A DNA stretch of 16,515 nucleotides from an uncultured Candidatus Nemicrothrix sp. (GCA_913046155.1 CAJWRY010000020.1:1-16515); one strand, 5' to 3'. Shown: positions 6,000 through 13,931, numbered from the stretch's first letter. Numbers and translations: made by a program. Notes: a model not told the origin generated them from the letters alone.

Positions 6000-8285
6000 T
6001 TAGCTCTGTGTTTGAGAGCGGATGACATTAAGGGCCGAACCGGCTTTGAACCATTCAATTTGATCCTCGCTAAAGGTATGCGTTGTTTCAAAGCTGAATG
6101 TTTCCCCCGATGGTTTTGTAACGTCAACAGTAATTGTTTCTCCGGGAGTCAGGTCAGCTAAATTGCGAACTGACAACTGATCCGGCTCATCAATCTTGTC
6201 GTAATCAGCTGGGTTTGAAAACGTAAGCGGTAGCATTCCTTGTTTCTTTAGATTGGTTTCGTGAATACGCGCAAAACTGCGTGCAATGGCTACGAGTCCC
6301 AACCGAAAGCGCGGTTCCATGGCAGCGTGTTCACGGCTTGACCCCTCACCCATATTTTCATCACCGATTACAACCCAAGGCTGGTTGGCTTCATGGTAGG
6401 ATTTAGCAATTTCAGGGAAGGTTTGTGTTTCTCCTGTAATTAAATTTTTTCCGTAACCAACTTCATAACCTTCAAACGCATTTACGGCACCTAAATATAA
6501 GTTCCCAGAGATGTTTTCAAGGTGTCCTCGGTATTTTAACCAAGGTCCCGCCATAGAGATATGGTCAGTCGTGAACTTCCCTTTAGCTTTGACAAGGATG
6601 GGCAAACTTTCGTAGTCATTTCCGTCCCATGCAGGGAATGGCTCAAGAAGTTGGAGTCTGTCAGATGATGGCGAGACTTTAACTTCGAGTTGGGTTGCAT
6701 TTTCGGGTGGGGCAATGAAAGTCTCTTCCCCAGGATCAAACCCACTTGGAGGCAATTCGATTCCCTCAGGAATTGATAATGTTATTTGATCTCCGTCTGG
6801 CGTCTCAAGGCTGCCGTTAATAGGGTCAAAATCCACAGTTCCAGCAAGTGCAAGTGCCATAACTGTCTCCGGCGAAGTTACAAATGCCAGCGTCGATGGG
6901 TCGCCATCATTTCGTTTAGGGAAATTACGATTATAAGAAGTAACAATAACGTTCGGTGTTCCGGTCTCGTGGTTCCTTTCTTCGGAGCGATCCCATTGCC
7001 CTATGCACGGCCCACAGGCATTTGCCAAAACTACCGCTCCTACCGCTTCAAAGTCGGCGAGCAGGCCGTCTCGCGTTATGGTTGCCCTGACTTGTTCAGA
7101 GCCAGGTGTAATTAACAGTCGACACTTTGATTTCAATCCATGCTTAGCTGCTTCTCTTGCTATTGAAGCAGCGCGTGTTATGTCCTCGTAGGATGAGTTT
7201 GTGCAACTCCCGATTAACGCAGCACTTATTTCTAACGGCCAACCGTTAGATTTGGCTTCAGCACCTAATTCCTGAACTTCTCTTGCTAAATCTGGCGTAT
7301 GTGGACCATTGATATGTGGATGTAATTTGTCCAGGTCAATCTCGATGACTTGGTCAAAGTATTCTGTTGGAGACTGCAGTACTTCAGGATCGGCAGTCAG
7401 ATGCTGTTGATTACTTTTAGCAAGTTCAGCTACATCACTTCGGTCAGTTGAGTGAAGATAGCGGTTGATTGATTCGTCGTAAGGGAAGATTGAAGTAGTC
7501 GCCCCTATCTCTGCACCCATATTGCAAATTGTTGCTTTCCCAGTAGCGGAAAGATTAGAGGCTCCGTCACCGAAATATTCTACTATTGCCCCTGTTCCGC
7601 CCTTTACGGTGAGGATTTCAGCCACTTTTAGAATTACGTCTTTGGGTGCTGTCCATCCATTTAAGGAACCTTTGAGGTGTACACCAATTAGTTTTGGCCA
7701 CCGAACGTTCCAAGGAAATCCAGTCATGACGTCAACTGCGTCAGCTCCACCTACTCCAATTGCGATCATGCCCAAGCCCCCTCCATTCGGTGTGTGACTG
7801 TCAGTGCCGATGATCATTCCACCTGGAAATGCGTATTGCTCAAGCACGACTTGGTGAATTATTCCACTTCCGGGTTTCCAAAATCCAGCTCCATATTTTG
7901 CGCAAACAGATTCAAGGAAGTCATAAACTTCTTCGTTTGTTTTGGATGCTGTGAGTAGGTCATGTTTGCCTTCAACTTTTGCCTGTATTAAGTGATCTGC
8001 GTGTGTTGTAGTGGGAACGGCTACCTTGTCAAGGCCAGCTGTCATGAATTGTAACCAAGCCATCTGAGCTGTGGCATCTTGCATTGCAACACGGTCGGGT
8101 CTCAGGTCTACGTACGAGGAACCTCTATCAAGCGATTGGTCTGGCGAATCTAGATGATTGATTAATACTTTTTCTGCGTAGGTCAGTTGACGTCCTAGCT
8201 TTTTTCTTGCATTTCCCAATCTTTCTTCAAACGTGGAGTAAACATCCTCAATTAATCCAACGGGGGTTTTCGTGTAAACAGTCAT
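6000..8285 (-). CDS. acn: Aconitate hydratase, mitochondrial type
   Basis: [4Fe-4S] enzyme that interconverts citrate and isocitrate in the TCA cycle. In 761-residue numbering the cluster cysteines are Cys361 (GSCTNSSYED) and Cys424/Cys427 (NACGPCIGQW). Other signatures are RPDRVAMQDATAQMA, GSGIIHQ, GTDSHTPNGGGLGM, VKGGTGAIVEYFG, ICNMGAEIGATTS, YNRNFPKRND and, in the swivel domain, GEGSSREHAAMEPRFRLG (GSSREH at 648-653). Length and sequence style match mitochondrial aconitase (about 750) rather than the ~900-residue AcnA/IRP type. I chose the ATG at 8283-8285 because GAGG (8290-8293) precedes it. The upstream in-frame ATG at 8324 would add an untypical 13-residue tail and precede the likely transcription start. 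It ends just before the lysR operator. Confidence 0.96.
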   Translation of the reverse strand: MTVYTKTPVGLIEDVYSTFEERLGNARKKLGRQLTYAEKVLINHLDSPDQSLDRGSSYVDLRPDRVAMQDATAQMAWLQFMTAGLDKVAVPTTTHADHLIQAKVEGKHDLLTASKTNEEVYDFLESVCAKYGAGFWKPGSGIIHQVVLEQYAFPGGMIIGTDSHTPNGGGLGMIAIGVGGADAVDVMTGFPWNVRWPKLIGVHLKGSLNGWTAPKDVILKVAEILTVKGGTGAIVEYFGDGASNLSATGKATICNMGAEIGATTSIFPYDESINRYLHSTDRSDVAELAKSNQQHLTADPEVLQSPTEYFDQVIEIDLDKLHPHINGPHTPDLAREVQELGAEAKSNGWPLEISAALIGSCTNSSYEDITRAASIAREAAKHGLKSKCRLLITPGSEQVRATITRDGLLADFEAVGAVVLANACGPCIGQWDRSEERNHETGTPNVIVTSYNRNFPKRNDGDPSTLAFVTSPETVMALALAGTVDFDPINGSLETPDGDQITLSIPEGIELPPSGFDPGEETFIAPPENATQLEVKVSPSSDRLQLLEPFPAWDGNDYESLPILVKAKGKFTTDHISMAGPWLKYRGHLENISGNLYLGAVNAFEGYEVGYGKNLITGETQTFPEIAKSYHEANQPWVVIGDENMGEGSSREHAAMEPRFRLGLVAIARSFARIHETNLKKQGMLPLTFSNPADYDKIDEPDQLSVRNLADLTPGETITVDVTKPSGETFSFETTHTFSEDQIEWFKAGSALNVIRSQTQS

Positions 8286-8327
8286 TATTCCTCTATCTAT
8301 CTTCCACTGCATGCAGGAACGCATCTA

Positions 8328-8356
8328 CTTATAAAGCAGTATAAATCTATCGTAAA
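8328..8356 (-). promoter_or_regulatory. Candidate aconitase promoter
   Basis: On the minus strand TTTACG (8351-8356) and TATAAG (8328-8333) are separated by 17 bp, giving a plausible -35/-10 pair. Transcription would start near 8321, leaving a leader of about 36 nt with a GAGG site before the ATG at 8285. This also argues against the upstream ATG at 8324. Confidence 0.4.
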
Positions 8357-8379
8357 TCACCTCACTTGTGGTGGTGAAT
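8355..8379 (-). terminator. Hairpin after the acyltransferase gene, weak terminator candidate
   Basis: TCACC...GGTGA with an inner CAC/GTG pairing forms a bulged stem immediately after the acyltransferase stop at 8381. On the minus strand it is followed only by TTTACG, a poor U-tract. It may end the FAR-HAD operon or protect its 3' end; rho-independent activity is uncertain. Confidence 0.35.
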
Positions 8380-8380
8380 C

Positions 8381-9373
8381 TTAAATTGTCGGCCAGCGAC
8401 TTTTTGTTTTTGTCGACTTCTCTAATTGGGCTTCGAGGCTCCAAGCCTTTCGCCAGCTTCCAATATCGGGGGCTTGGAGCGTCGGGGTTTGACCAGAGTG
8501 CTTTCGCTTCTGGGCAATCCACCAATCATTATTTTCTTCATCGGCTAACTCCGCAACTGCCTGCTCGATCTTTTTTGAATAGGTTCTGCTGTTCTCCTTT
8601 TCACCTGGCCAAATCGGAGCACCAAAAGTAACTTTAGTTGATGATCGGGTAGGCCACACTTTACCTTTACGAAGGATCTTTCCTGTTCCAGCAAGATGTA
8701 TTGGAACAACTGGCGCATCGCATTTTATTGAAAGATAAGCTGCTCCTGCACGGAAGGGTTGACCCCACCCATCAGGGGAGCGTCCTCCCTCGGGAAACAC
8801 CATGAAGGACCAGCCTCGTTTAATTAGTGATGCAATTTGATCTGATGATTCACGGCTTACTTTATTTCTTTCTACAGGAATAGCGCCAATAAATAAAGCG
8901 GATAGTGAACCGGCGAATTTTGTTTTAAAGAAATAGTCAGCAGCGGCACCGACGATGAGTCGCTTACGCCATTGGAACGGAATGGAAGTTAACAATAGGG
9001 GAGTATCGGCATGGCTATGGTGGTTTGCGACAAAGATAACTGCTTGTCGTTTTTTGAGACCTTCGAGTCTGTCATAGCCGGTCCGTTGCGGACTAGCAAT
9101 GTAACCCATTAGGGGTTTAGCAATAAGTTCGGTCGAGAGAAGTCTTATAGTTCTGGCTGGTAACCTACGAGCCCAAACAGTGGGGTACTCAGAGCCAAGG
9201 TAAGTTTTTCGTTCGACGGGAGTAACGCCGTTGGGTGTGCGAGCTGCGCGGTAAGGAAATTGTGCTGTTTTGATATTTGCGATGGACCTCATTCTTTGAG
9301 GGGTATTCCCGACAGCTTTATAGATTTCTCGCGTCTTTCGCTGTATTTCTCGTTTGGTTAATTTCCTCGCCAT
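8381..9373 (-). CDS. PlsC-type lysophospholipid acyltransferase
   Basis: A glycerolipid acyltransferase-fold protein expected to transfer an acyl chain from acyl-CoA or acyl-ACP to a hydroxyl of a lysolipid or related acceptor at the membrane. The catalytic NHx4D motif appears as NHHSHAD, followed by FIGAIPVER (motif II area), FPEGGRS (EGxRS motif III) and VVPIHLAGT (motif IV). At 330 residues it is longer than ordinary PlsC (about 240). The extra parts are a basic N-terminal ~100 residues without PlsC motifs and a hydrophilic C-terminal tail. The ATG lies 1 nt after the stop of the LarA-like gene, so translation is very probably coupled. Operon context with an acyl-CoA reductase suggests an acceptor other than, or in addition to, lysophosphatidate. 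Acceptor specificity cannot be read from the sequence. Confidence 0.9.
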   Translation of the reverse strand: MARKLTKREIQRKTREIYKAVGNTPQRMRSIANIKTAQFPYRAARTPNGVTPVERKTYLGSEYPTVWARRLPARTIRLLSTELIAKPLMGYIASPQRTGYDRLEGLKKRQAVIFVANHHSHADTPLLLTSIPFQWRKRLIVGAAADYFFKTKFAGSLSALFIGAIPVERNKVSRESSDQIASLIKRGWSFMVFPEGGRSPDGWGQPFRAGAAYLSIKCDAPVVPIHLAGTGKILRKGKVWPTRSSTKVTFGAPIWPGEKENSRTYSKKIEQAVAELADEENNDWWIAQKRKHSGQTPTLQAPDIGSWRKAWSLEAQLEKSTKTKSRWPTI

Positions 9374-9374
9374 G

Positions 9375-10991
9375 CTACGTCACGTCTGCCATTAAAATAG
9401 GGGGACTGTGGTAGTGGGTTATAGTGGGGCTAAACCCAACTGAGTCTGACGCAATTTCAAATGCATCTTGCAATGTGGTAGCTGATCGAAATCCCATCCT
9501 TCTCACAGCTTCTTGGTTGCCGCCTACAATGATTACCTCCGAAAGATGGTCAAGAGCGTGTGCACACCAATACCACATATAAAATGGATGCACTCCATGG
9601 TAGGCATAAGAGGTTCTGTACAAATGCCTATACCAATCATCCTCTGCAAATGATTTTTCAAACTTCTGACTCATCACAGCGGGGTCTGTAGTTTCGCTGA
9701 GGACTCTCTCAAAAAAATCAATATAGCTAGGATGATGTACCGGATGGAATTCCCACGGTGTGGGATGAGTCATGATCACTACTCCACCTTTTCTAACAAG
9801 CGGTTTGCCTTTGTACATATTGAAGAAATATCCAAGCCCAAGGCAAGCGACGAGTATCGGATTCATCACGGAGTTAACGTTGTAAGGGCATATGTAAGGT
9901 AATCCCATCGTTAGGATGTCCGTCTGTCCGTCAACTTGCACAAGGTGCTGCTTGTATACGTTTTCAGTGGTCATTTTGTGAACAGCTTCCACTTCACCTG
10001 CTTGTACAGATGTAATTTCATATGGTGAATGCCACCCTTGAAAGGATTTGCGCTTTGATGCAGGCGACATTCTTTTCAGCCCTGCTTGCATACCCAGAAA
10101 TGACATGCGATCTTTGAAAGTCCACTCCCACTCGCGCTTTTGTAACATTGCGAGTGGTCCGTCATATCCGAATGTGTTGTTGTTTACTGTAGTTTCAATC
10201 TGGAAGACTTGAATGCCTGATTCCTTTAGGACTTTTCCTTGTCGCCAGTTGGATTTGTGTAGCTCTGAATTCTCTTGGTCCATGAAACTTTTTGACTGAA
10301 CCATTGTTTGAGGGTTGTGATGGTGACGGAGTGCTGTATAACCGGACAATCCGGTAGCAGTGCTTTTCCAACCGCCATCCATTGAGACCAGATTTATGTT
10401 GACATATACGATCAAATCACTTTCTGCGGCTCTTTTATTTATTTGTACTTCTTCTCCATGAGGTGTTGTTCCAATCACTATCATTCCGTCTGGATCTTCC
10501 GCATCGTGGTTGTATATAACTCCCGACGGCGCAAACGCATCGTAGACTCTGTCGCCAACTGCATGTCTTAGCTCTTGTTCAGTCATCCTTCTGTGGAGAG
10601 CAAGGGCCGCTATCAAGTGGACATCATCAACACCCGCTGCGGCAGCAGTATCAAGAACTGCTTCAATAATTCTTTGCCTAATATCGGGCTTTCGCATGGG
10701 GGGAAGGGGAAGAGAAATATCATCGAATGCTATTGTCAGCTTCATTCCAGACTTTAGAAGAGCAGAAAGCGGTGGAGAGTCACCAAGTGGGTTCTCCAAT
10801 GCATGACGGATAGAGGCGTTAGGGTTTGAAACTCCTGGAAGTGGCTCTGCTGGGTATATAACTCGAGAACGACCCGCTGGAAGTTTCTCCATTCGGAAAC
10901 CCTCGCCATGATGAAACAGAATAGGTGGTGTTGTCCTGTCCACATCTAAAACGAGTCCTGGTCTTGGGTGTTTGCGTTGATTTTTTGGCAT
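9375..10991 (-). CDS. LarA/DUF2088-family protein (nickel-pincer racemase-like)
   Basis: A 538-residue member of the LarA superfamily, whose characterised members are 2-hydroxyacid racemases or epimerases using a nickel-pincer nucleotide (NPN). The N-terminal domain shows FDDISLPLPPM (89-99), matching the DDxTRPxP motif with Leu for Arg, then ALHRRMTEQEL (132-141), NHD (161-163), GGWKS (206-210) and RHHHN (222-226). From memory of L. plantarum LarA, His108, the cofactor lysine Lys184 and the Ni ligand His200 align with His133, Lys209 and His225 at identical spacings (76 and 16). No His occupies the place of catalytic His174 (about residue 199). The protein is about 110 residues longer than LarA. 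It starts 3 nt after the FAR-HAD stop (TAA TAA ATG) and ends 1 nt before the acyltransferase. The substrate is unknown; no larB, larC or larE is in the window. Confidence 0.8.
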   Translation of the reverse strand: MPKNQRKHPRPGLVLDVDRTTPPILFHHGEGFRMEKLPAGRSRVIYPAEPLPGVSNPNASIRHALENPLGDSPPLSALLKSGMKLTIAFDDISLPLPPMRKPDIRQRIIEAVLDTAAAAGVDDVHLIAALALHRRMTEQELRHAVGDRVYDAFAPSGVIYNHDAEDPDGMIVIGTTPHGEEVQINKRAAESDLIVYVNINLVSMDGGWKSTATGLSGYTALRHHHNPQTMVQSKSFMDQENSELHKSNWRQGKVLKESGIQVFQIETTVNNNTFGYDGPLAMLQKREWEWTFKDRMSFLGMQAGLKRMSPASKRKSFQGWHSPYEITSVQAGEVEAVHKMTTENVYKQHLVQVDGQTDILTMGLPYICPYNVNSVMNPILVACLGLGYFFNMYKGKPLVRKGGVVIMTHPTPWEFHPVHHPSYIDFFERVLSETTDPAVMSQKFEKSFAEDDWYRHLYRTSYAYHGVHPFYMWYWCAHALDHLSEVIIVGGNQEAVRRMGFRSATTLQDAFEIASDSVGFSPTITHYHSPPILMADVT

Positions 10992-10994
10992 TTA

Positions 10995-13307
10995 TTATTC
11001 TTTCTTTGAGCCTAAAGGTAAAGTTTTTTTGGGAGAGCCTGAAATCGGCTGGAAATTCTCAATTAGCCATCCTCTTCGTCTGGCAAGTGTTGCTAACTTT
11101 GTTTCCGGATTGACGGCAACTGGAAAGCCAACAGCTTCAAGCATTGGAAGATCACTTGTCGAGTCTGCATAGGCGATGGATTCTTTCAGGTCCAGGTTGT
11201 TTTCGTCAGCGTAGGTTCGAAGAGAGGCTGCTCTTGTTTCGCCGATAGGTGGAACATGCGTCATGCGACCTGAATATTTGTTGCCTTTTATTTCAAGTGA
11301 TGGTGCTAATATTTCGTCGAAAAGTGGCTTTAAGGGTTGCACAACAAAATCAAGTGCACCTGTTATCAGTAATGTTCTGTGACCTAAAGCTCGATGTTCG
11401 CGTACTCGCCTGATTGCTGCTGGGAATGATTTCGTTAATATAAATTCATTAAACATTTCAAGTGAGTCTTCGTCGATTTGGAGGACAGGTGCGCCTTCAT
11501 ACTTCCTATAGAAGTTTCTGAGGAAGTCTGTTCTGTCCCTCCGGTCCATCGCAAGCATTGATGGGGCTTCAAGAACAGTTTTAGTAATGACTTTAAGTCG
11601 GTCTTGAGAAGAAAGTCTCTTCGTTGCTAAGTATCCCCAAGATGAAACTACATTTGAGGCTATGAGAGTATTTTCGAGATCGAACACAGCTAGTTGCCTG
11701 GAAGGATCAAGAACTTGCTTACGTAATCTGTTACTTCGTGAATCAGGTGGGGAGGATGATGGGGTTGTTTTGACTCTTCCTTGAGTGATTACAGTCGGCA
11801 GATGTATGTCATACACATATTTTCTCCAGTCAATAATTCGCGGGTCAAATAGAAAGGAACTCCTGTCGCCATCGTCGATGGAATCCCACAAATGAAGGAG
11901 ATTTGCTACGTCGTAGATTGCTTCGCATTCAACATATTTTCCATATAGAGTGATGTACTCCATAGCTTTATCTAATTCGTTACGCTTTTCTTCTAAGTCG
12001 GCCACTATCATTGCTTGATTTCCTCTAATAGGAAGCTTGTGAAGTCCATTTTCAGCGGCTTGCAAGATACGCTTTGCCCGCGTCAATTGCGTCACTACAC
12101 GTCCGCGTCCTGGGAATTCCCATTTTGAGGGCGTTATGGGCTGGTTCTTATCATCAAGGATTGGAAAATTTCCAAAGAATTCATGAACGTAATCAGCCAA
12201 AATACCAATCTTTATTGGATTGCAGGCACCGCTAGCAACTTGAACCACAAACGGATCAGAGGGTTTCTCTTGTGCGGCAACAGCAACTATTGCAGACGCA
12301 ACGAGATCAACGGGTATAACGTCAATTATGCCTTCGGGGATTCCAGGGAACTCCTTGAGGGTTCCTCTACCGAAATTTAAAATAATAGGTTCAGCCATCC
12401 TAAAACCTCTTATCCATCCTGACTTAGGGTTACCCCAAGATGATTCAATAATTGAAGGCCGCACTATCGATAAGGGGATGTTACCGCGAATTTCTTGAAC
12501 TGCTTGTTCAGCCATAGCTTTAGTAAAAGCGTAAGCGTCCGGAAAGCCAAGCGAGGTAGCCCTCTCTCTACCAGCTTCAACCATTTTCTCTTTAACCCAT
12601 CGTTCGCGAATCTGTTCGGTTTTGGTGGCTATTACTGAAATTCCAGGTGCACCTAATTCGCTCTTTGCTTCACCTCGGAACTTTTCGAGATTTTCGCTTC
12701 TCCGGCTGTCATCTTCTGTATAAGACCTGGTCCTTCGAGCTGCTTCGGTCTCTTCTCGCCAGTTTAACGGAACGTAGAACGGGCTCTGCGAAAGAGGCTT
12801 TTCAGGTGCAGTTCCCTTTCTGTTACCAGCTACGTAACACGTACTTACCATCACTAGATGAGGTTCTGCATCAAGGTTCTGCAAGGTTTCGACTAATCGA
12901 ACAGGGCCCATAAGATTAACCTCTGCTGCTCGGTCCAATGGTTCGTCAAAACTTACAGCTGCGGCACTATGTATAACAATGTCACATTCGCTGAGTTCGC
13001 GAAGCCCAGTATCGTCAAGACCTAAATTGTCCAATGAAATGTCAGCGGATAATGCTTCGACTGCATTACTGGCTAATTCATTGAAACCTTCTGTTCCCAA
13101 CTTTTCTCTTAACTGATCAAATGCATCATTCCTTAGAATGTCCCTCTCAAGACGCTTTGATGCTGAACGCTTACCAGATGGTCGTATCAAAAGCCTCAGC
13201 TGAACGTCATCAATTTCGCGAAGTAGAAGTTCCACTAGGGCAGTTCCAAGGAATCCAGTGGATCCAGTTATGGCTATCTTTTTGCCGCGAAGCGATTCCT
13301 TTATCAC
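10995..13307 (-). CDS. Fatty acyl-CoA reductase fused to a HAD phosphatase-like domain
   Basis: A 770-residue fusion. Residues 1 to about 350 form a male-sterility-type extended SDR (NAD_binding_4): the nucleotide loop TGSTGFLG at 14-21, the catalytic YxxxK as YAFTK at 259-263, and SIVRPSIIESS after it. Residues about 400-510 resemble the C-terminal region of fatty acyl reductases, ending in DWRKYVYDIHLP. This part should reduce acyl-CoA or acyl-ACP to aldehyde or alcohol with NAD(P)H. After a Ser/Pro linker (512-525), a HAD-IB-like domain (about 538-750) shows FDLENT (Asp543, with Glu545 where most phosphatases have Asp), LLITGA (Thr649), and ADSTSDLPML (Asp714, Asp719). The start is GTG at 13305-13307 with no Shine-Dalgarno. 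It heads a three-gene operon and diverges from tetR across 42 bp holding a palindrome. Chain length and product are unknown. Confidence 0.87.
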   Translation of the reverse strand: MIKESLRGKKIAITGSTGFLGTALVELLLREIDDVQLRLLIRPSGKRSASKRLERDILRNDAFDQLREKLGTEGFNELASNAVEALSADISLDNLGLDDTGLRELSECDIVIHSAAAVSFDEPLDRAAEVNLMGPVRLVETLQNLDAEPHLVMVSTCYVAGNRKGTAPEKPLSQSPFYVPLNWREETEAARRTRSYTEDDSRRSENLEKFRGEAKSELGAPGISVIATKTEQIRERWVKEKMVEAGRERATSLGFPDAYAFTKAMAEQAVQEIRGNIPLSIVRPSIIESSWGNPKSGWIRGFRMAEPIILNFGRGTLKEFPGIPEGIIDVIPVDLVASAIVAVAAQEKPSDPFVVQVASGACNPIKIGILADYVHEFFGNFPILDDKNQPITPSKWEFPGRGRVVTQLTRAKRILQAAENGLHKLPIRGNQAMIVADLEEKRNELDKAMEYITLYGKYVECEAIYDVANLLHLWDSIDDGDRSSFLFDPRIIDWRKYVYDIHLPTVITQGRVKTTPSSSPPDSRSNRLRKQVLDPSRQLAVFDLENTLIASNVVSSWGYLATKRLSSQDRLKVITKTVLEAPSMLAMDRRDRTDFLRNFYRKYEGAPVLQIDEDSLEMFNEFILTKSFPAAIRRVREHRALGHRTLLITGALDFVVQPLKPLFDEILAPSLEIKGNKYSGRMTHVPPIGETRAASLRTYADENNLDLKESIAYADSTSDLPMLEAVGFPVAVNPETKLATLARRRGWLIENFQPISGSPKKTLPLGSKKE

Positions 13308-13313
13308 ACTCTA

Positions 13314-13319
13314 TTTCTA
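13314..13319 (-). promoter_or_regulatory. Candidate -10 box for the FAR-HAD operon
   Basis: TAGAAA (four of six consensus positions) on the minus strand lies 6 nt before the GTG start, compatible with a leaderless transcript. It overlaps the palindrome at 13317-13330, so a bound TetR protein could block it. Confidence 0.3.
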
Positions 13320-13330
13320 CCACTTGGTAG
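13317..13330. promoter_or_regulatory. TetR-type operator palindrome between divergent genes
   Basis: CTACCA-CT-TGGTAG is a 6-bp perfect inverted repeat with a 2-bp spacer, centred in the 42-bp region between tetR (+) and the FAR-HAD operon (-). It overlaps the candidate -10 of the operon and the -35/spacer region of tetR, the usual position for a TetR-family operator controlling both genes. It is short compared with many TetR operators, so full footprint limits are unclear. Confidence 0.55.
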
Positions 13331-13337
13331 GCAATGG

Positions 13338-13343
13338 TACAAT
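13338..13343 (+). promoter_or_regulatory. -10 box of the tetR promoter (leaderless)
   Basis: TACAAT differs from TATAAT at one base and lies 6 nt before the GTG at 13350, placing +1 at or beside the start codon. No Shine-Dalgarno is present. The -35 position (about 13315-13320) is poor and partly inside the palindrome. Confidence 0.5.
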
Positions 13344-13349
13344 CCATTC

Positions 13350-13931
13350 GTGGAGACTTCAGATCGAATCTTGAAAAGAGCTACGGTGGCATTTGGCGAA
13401 TCAGGTTATGATGCAACCAGTCTTGACGATCTCGCGCGAGCTCTAGATATTCGCAAGCAATCTATTCTTTACCATTATGCTTCGAAGGAACTATTACTTG
13501 AGGCATGTGTAAGGCGAGCTATTACGGATTTATCGGTAGCCCTTGATGAGGCCATCCGCAAAAGTTCTTATGGATGGGAAAGAATTGAGTCGATAGTGAA
13601 GCGAGTATTTCGCTTAGCGAATAATCAACCTGAATTATTAGGACTCCTCAGAGAAGTAACCCGTCTGGGTCCTCCAATATTGACGTATGCGGTTGATGGA
13701 ATAAGGCCTCTTCTTGAAGGTGCAACAATGTGGCTAGCCGAGGAGATGAAAGCCGGAAGGGTCAGGAAATCAGATCCAGAGTTACTGGTGCTTTCGGCGT
13801 ATTCAACGATTATGGGAGCAGCCACAGAAGTTAAGTTGTTTGAAGCATTAGGAGAAGAATCAACAATACGAGATGTCGCAATCAGGCGTCAAGAGTTGCT
13901 TAGGTTCTTGAAAATTGCTCTTATTCCTTGA
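13350..13931 (+). CDS. TetR-family transcriptional regulator
   Basis: A 193-residue TetR/AcrR-type repressor. The N-terminal DNA-binding part covers about residues 4-50: ILKRATVAFGESGYDATSL, then DDLARALDIRKQSILYHYASKELL, the classic helix-turn-helix with the YHYxSKExL ending. The remaining all-helical ligand domain (about 55-193) is not diagnostic of a ligand. The start is GTG at 13350, supported by the standard domain start and by TACAAT 6 nt upstream (leaderless mRNA). It is divergent from the FAR-HAD/LarA-like/acyltransferase operon, with a palindrome between them, so it most likely represses that operon and itself. An acyl-CoA or fatty-acid ligand is a reasonable guess from the neighbours only. 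Its 3' end overlaps the convergent ddl gene by 11 bp. Confidence 0.93.
   Translation: METSDRILKRATVAFGESGYDATSLDDLARALDIRKQSILYHYASKELLLEACVRRAITDLSVALDEAIRKSSYGWERIESIVKRVFRLANNQPELLGLLREVTRLGPPILTYAVDGIRPLLEGATMWLAEEMKAGRVRKSDPELLVLSAYSTIMGAATEVKLFEALGEESTIRDVAIRRQELLRFLKIALIP

Noticed and set aside
6786..7797. Several + strand open frames inside aconitase
   Set aside because: Low-complexity antisense shadows of a strongly conserved gene, without ribosome sites or domains.
8307..8316. CTGCATGCAG palindrome in the aconitase leader
   Set aside because: A perfect but short 10-bp palindrome at no recognised regulator consensus; could be chance.
8286..8324. Upstream in-frame ATG for aconitase at 8324
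   Set aside because: It lacks a ribosome site, adds residues not typical of the family and lies at or before the likely transcription start; the ATG at 8285 has GAGG.
8325..8525. Small - strand frame (66 codons) ending just before aconitase
   Set aside because: It mostly overlaps the acyltransferase gene in another frame on the same strand and resembles no family; the rest is the aconitase promoter region.
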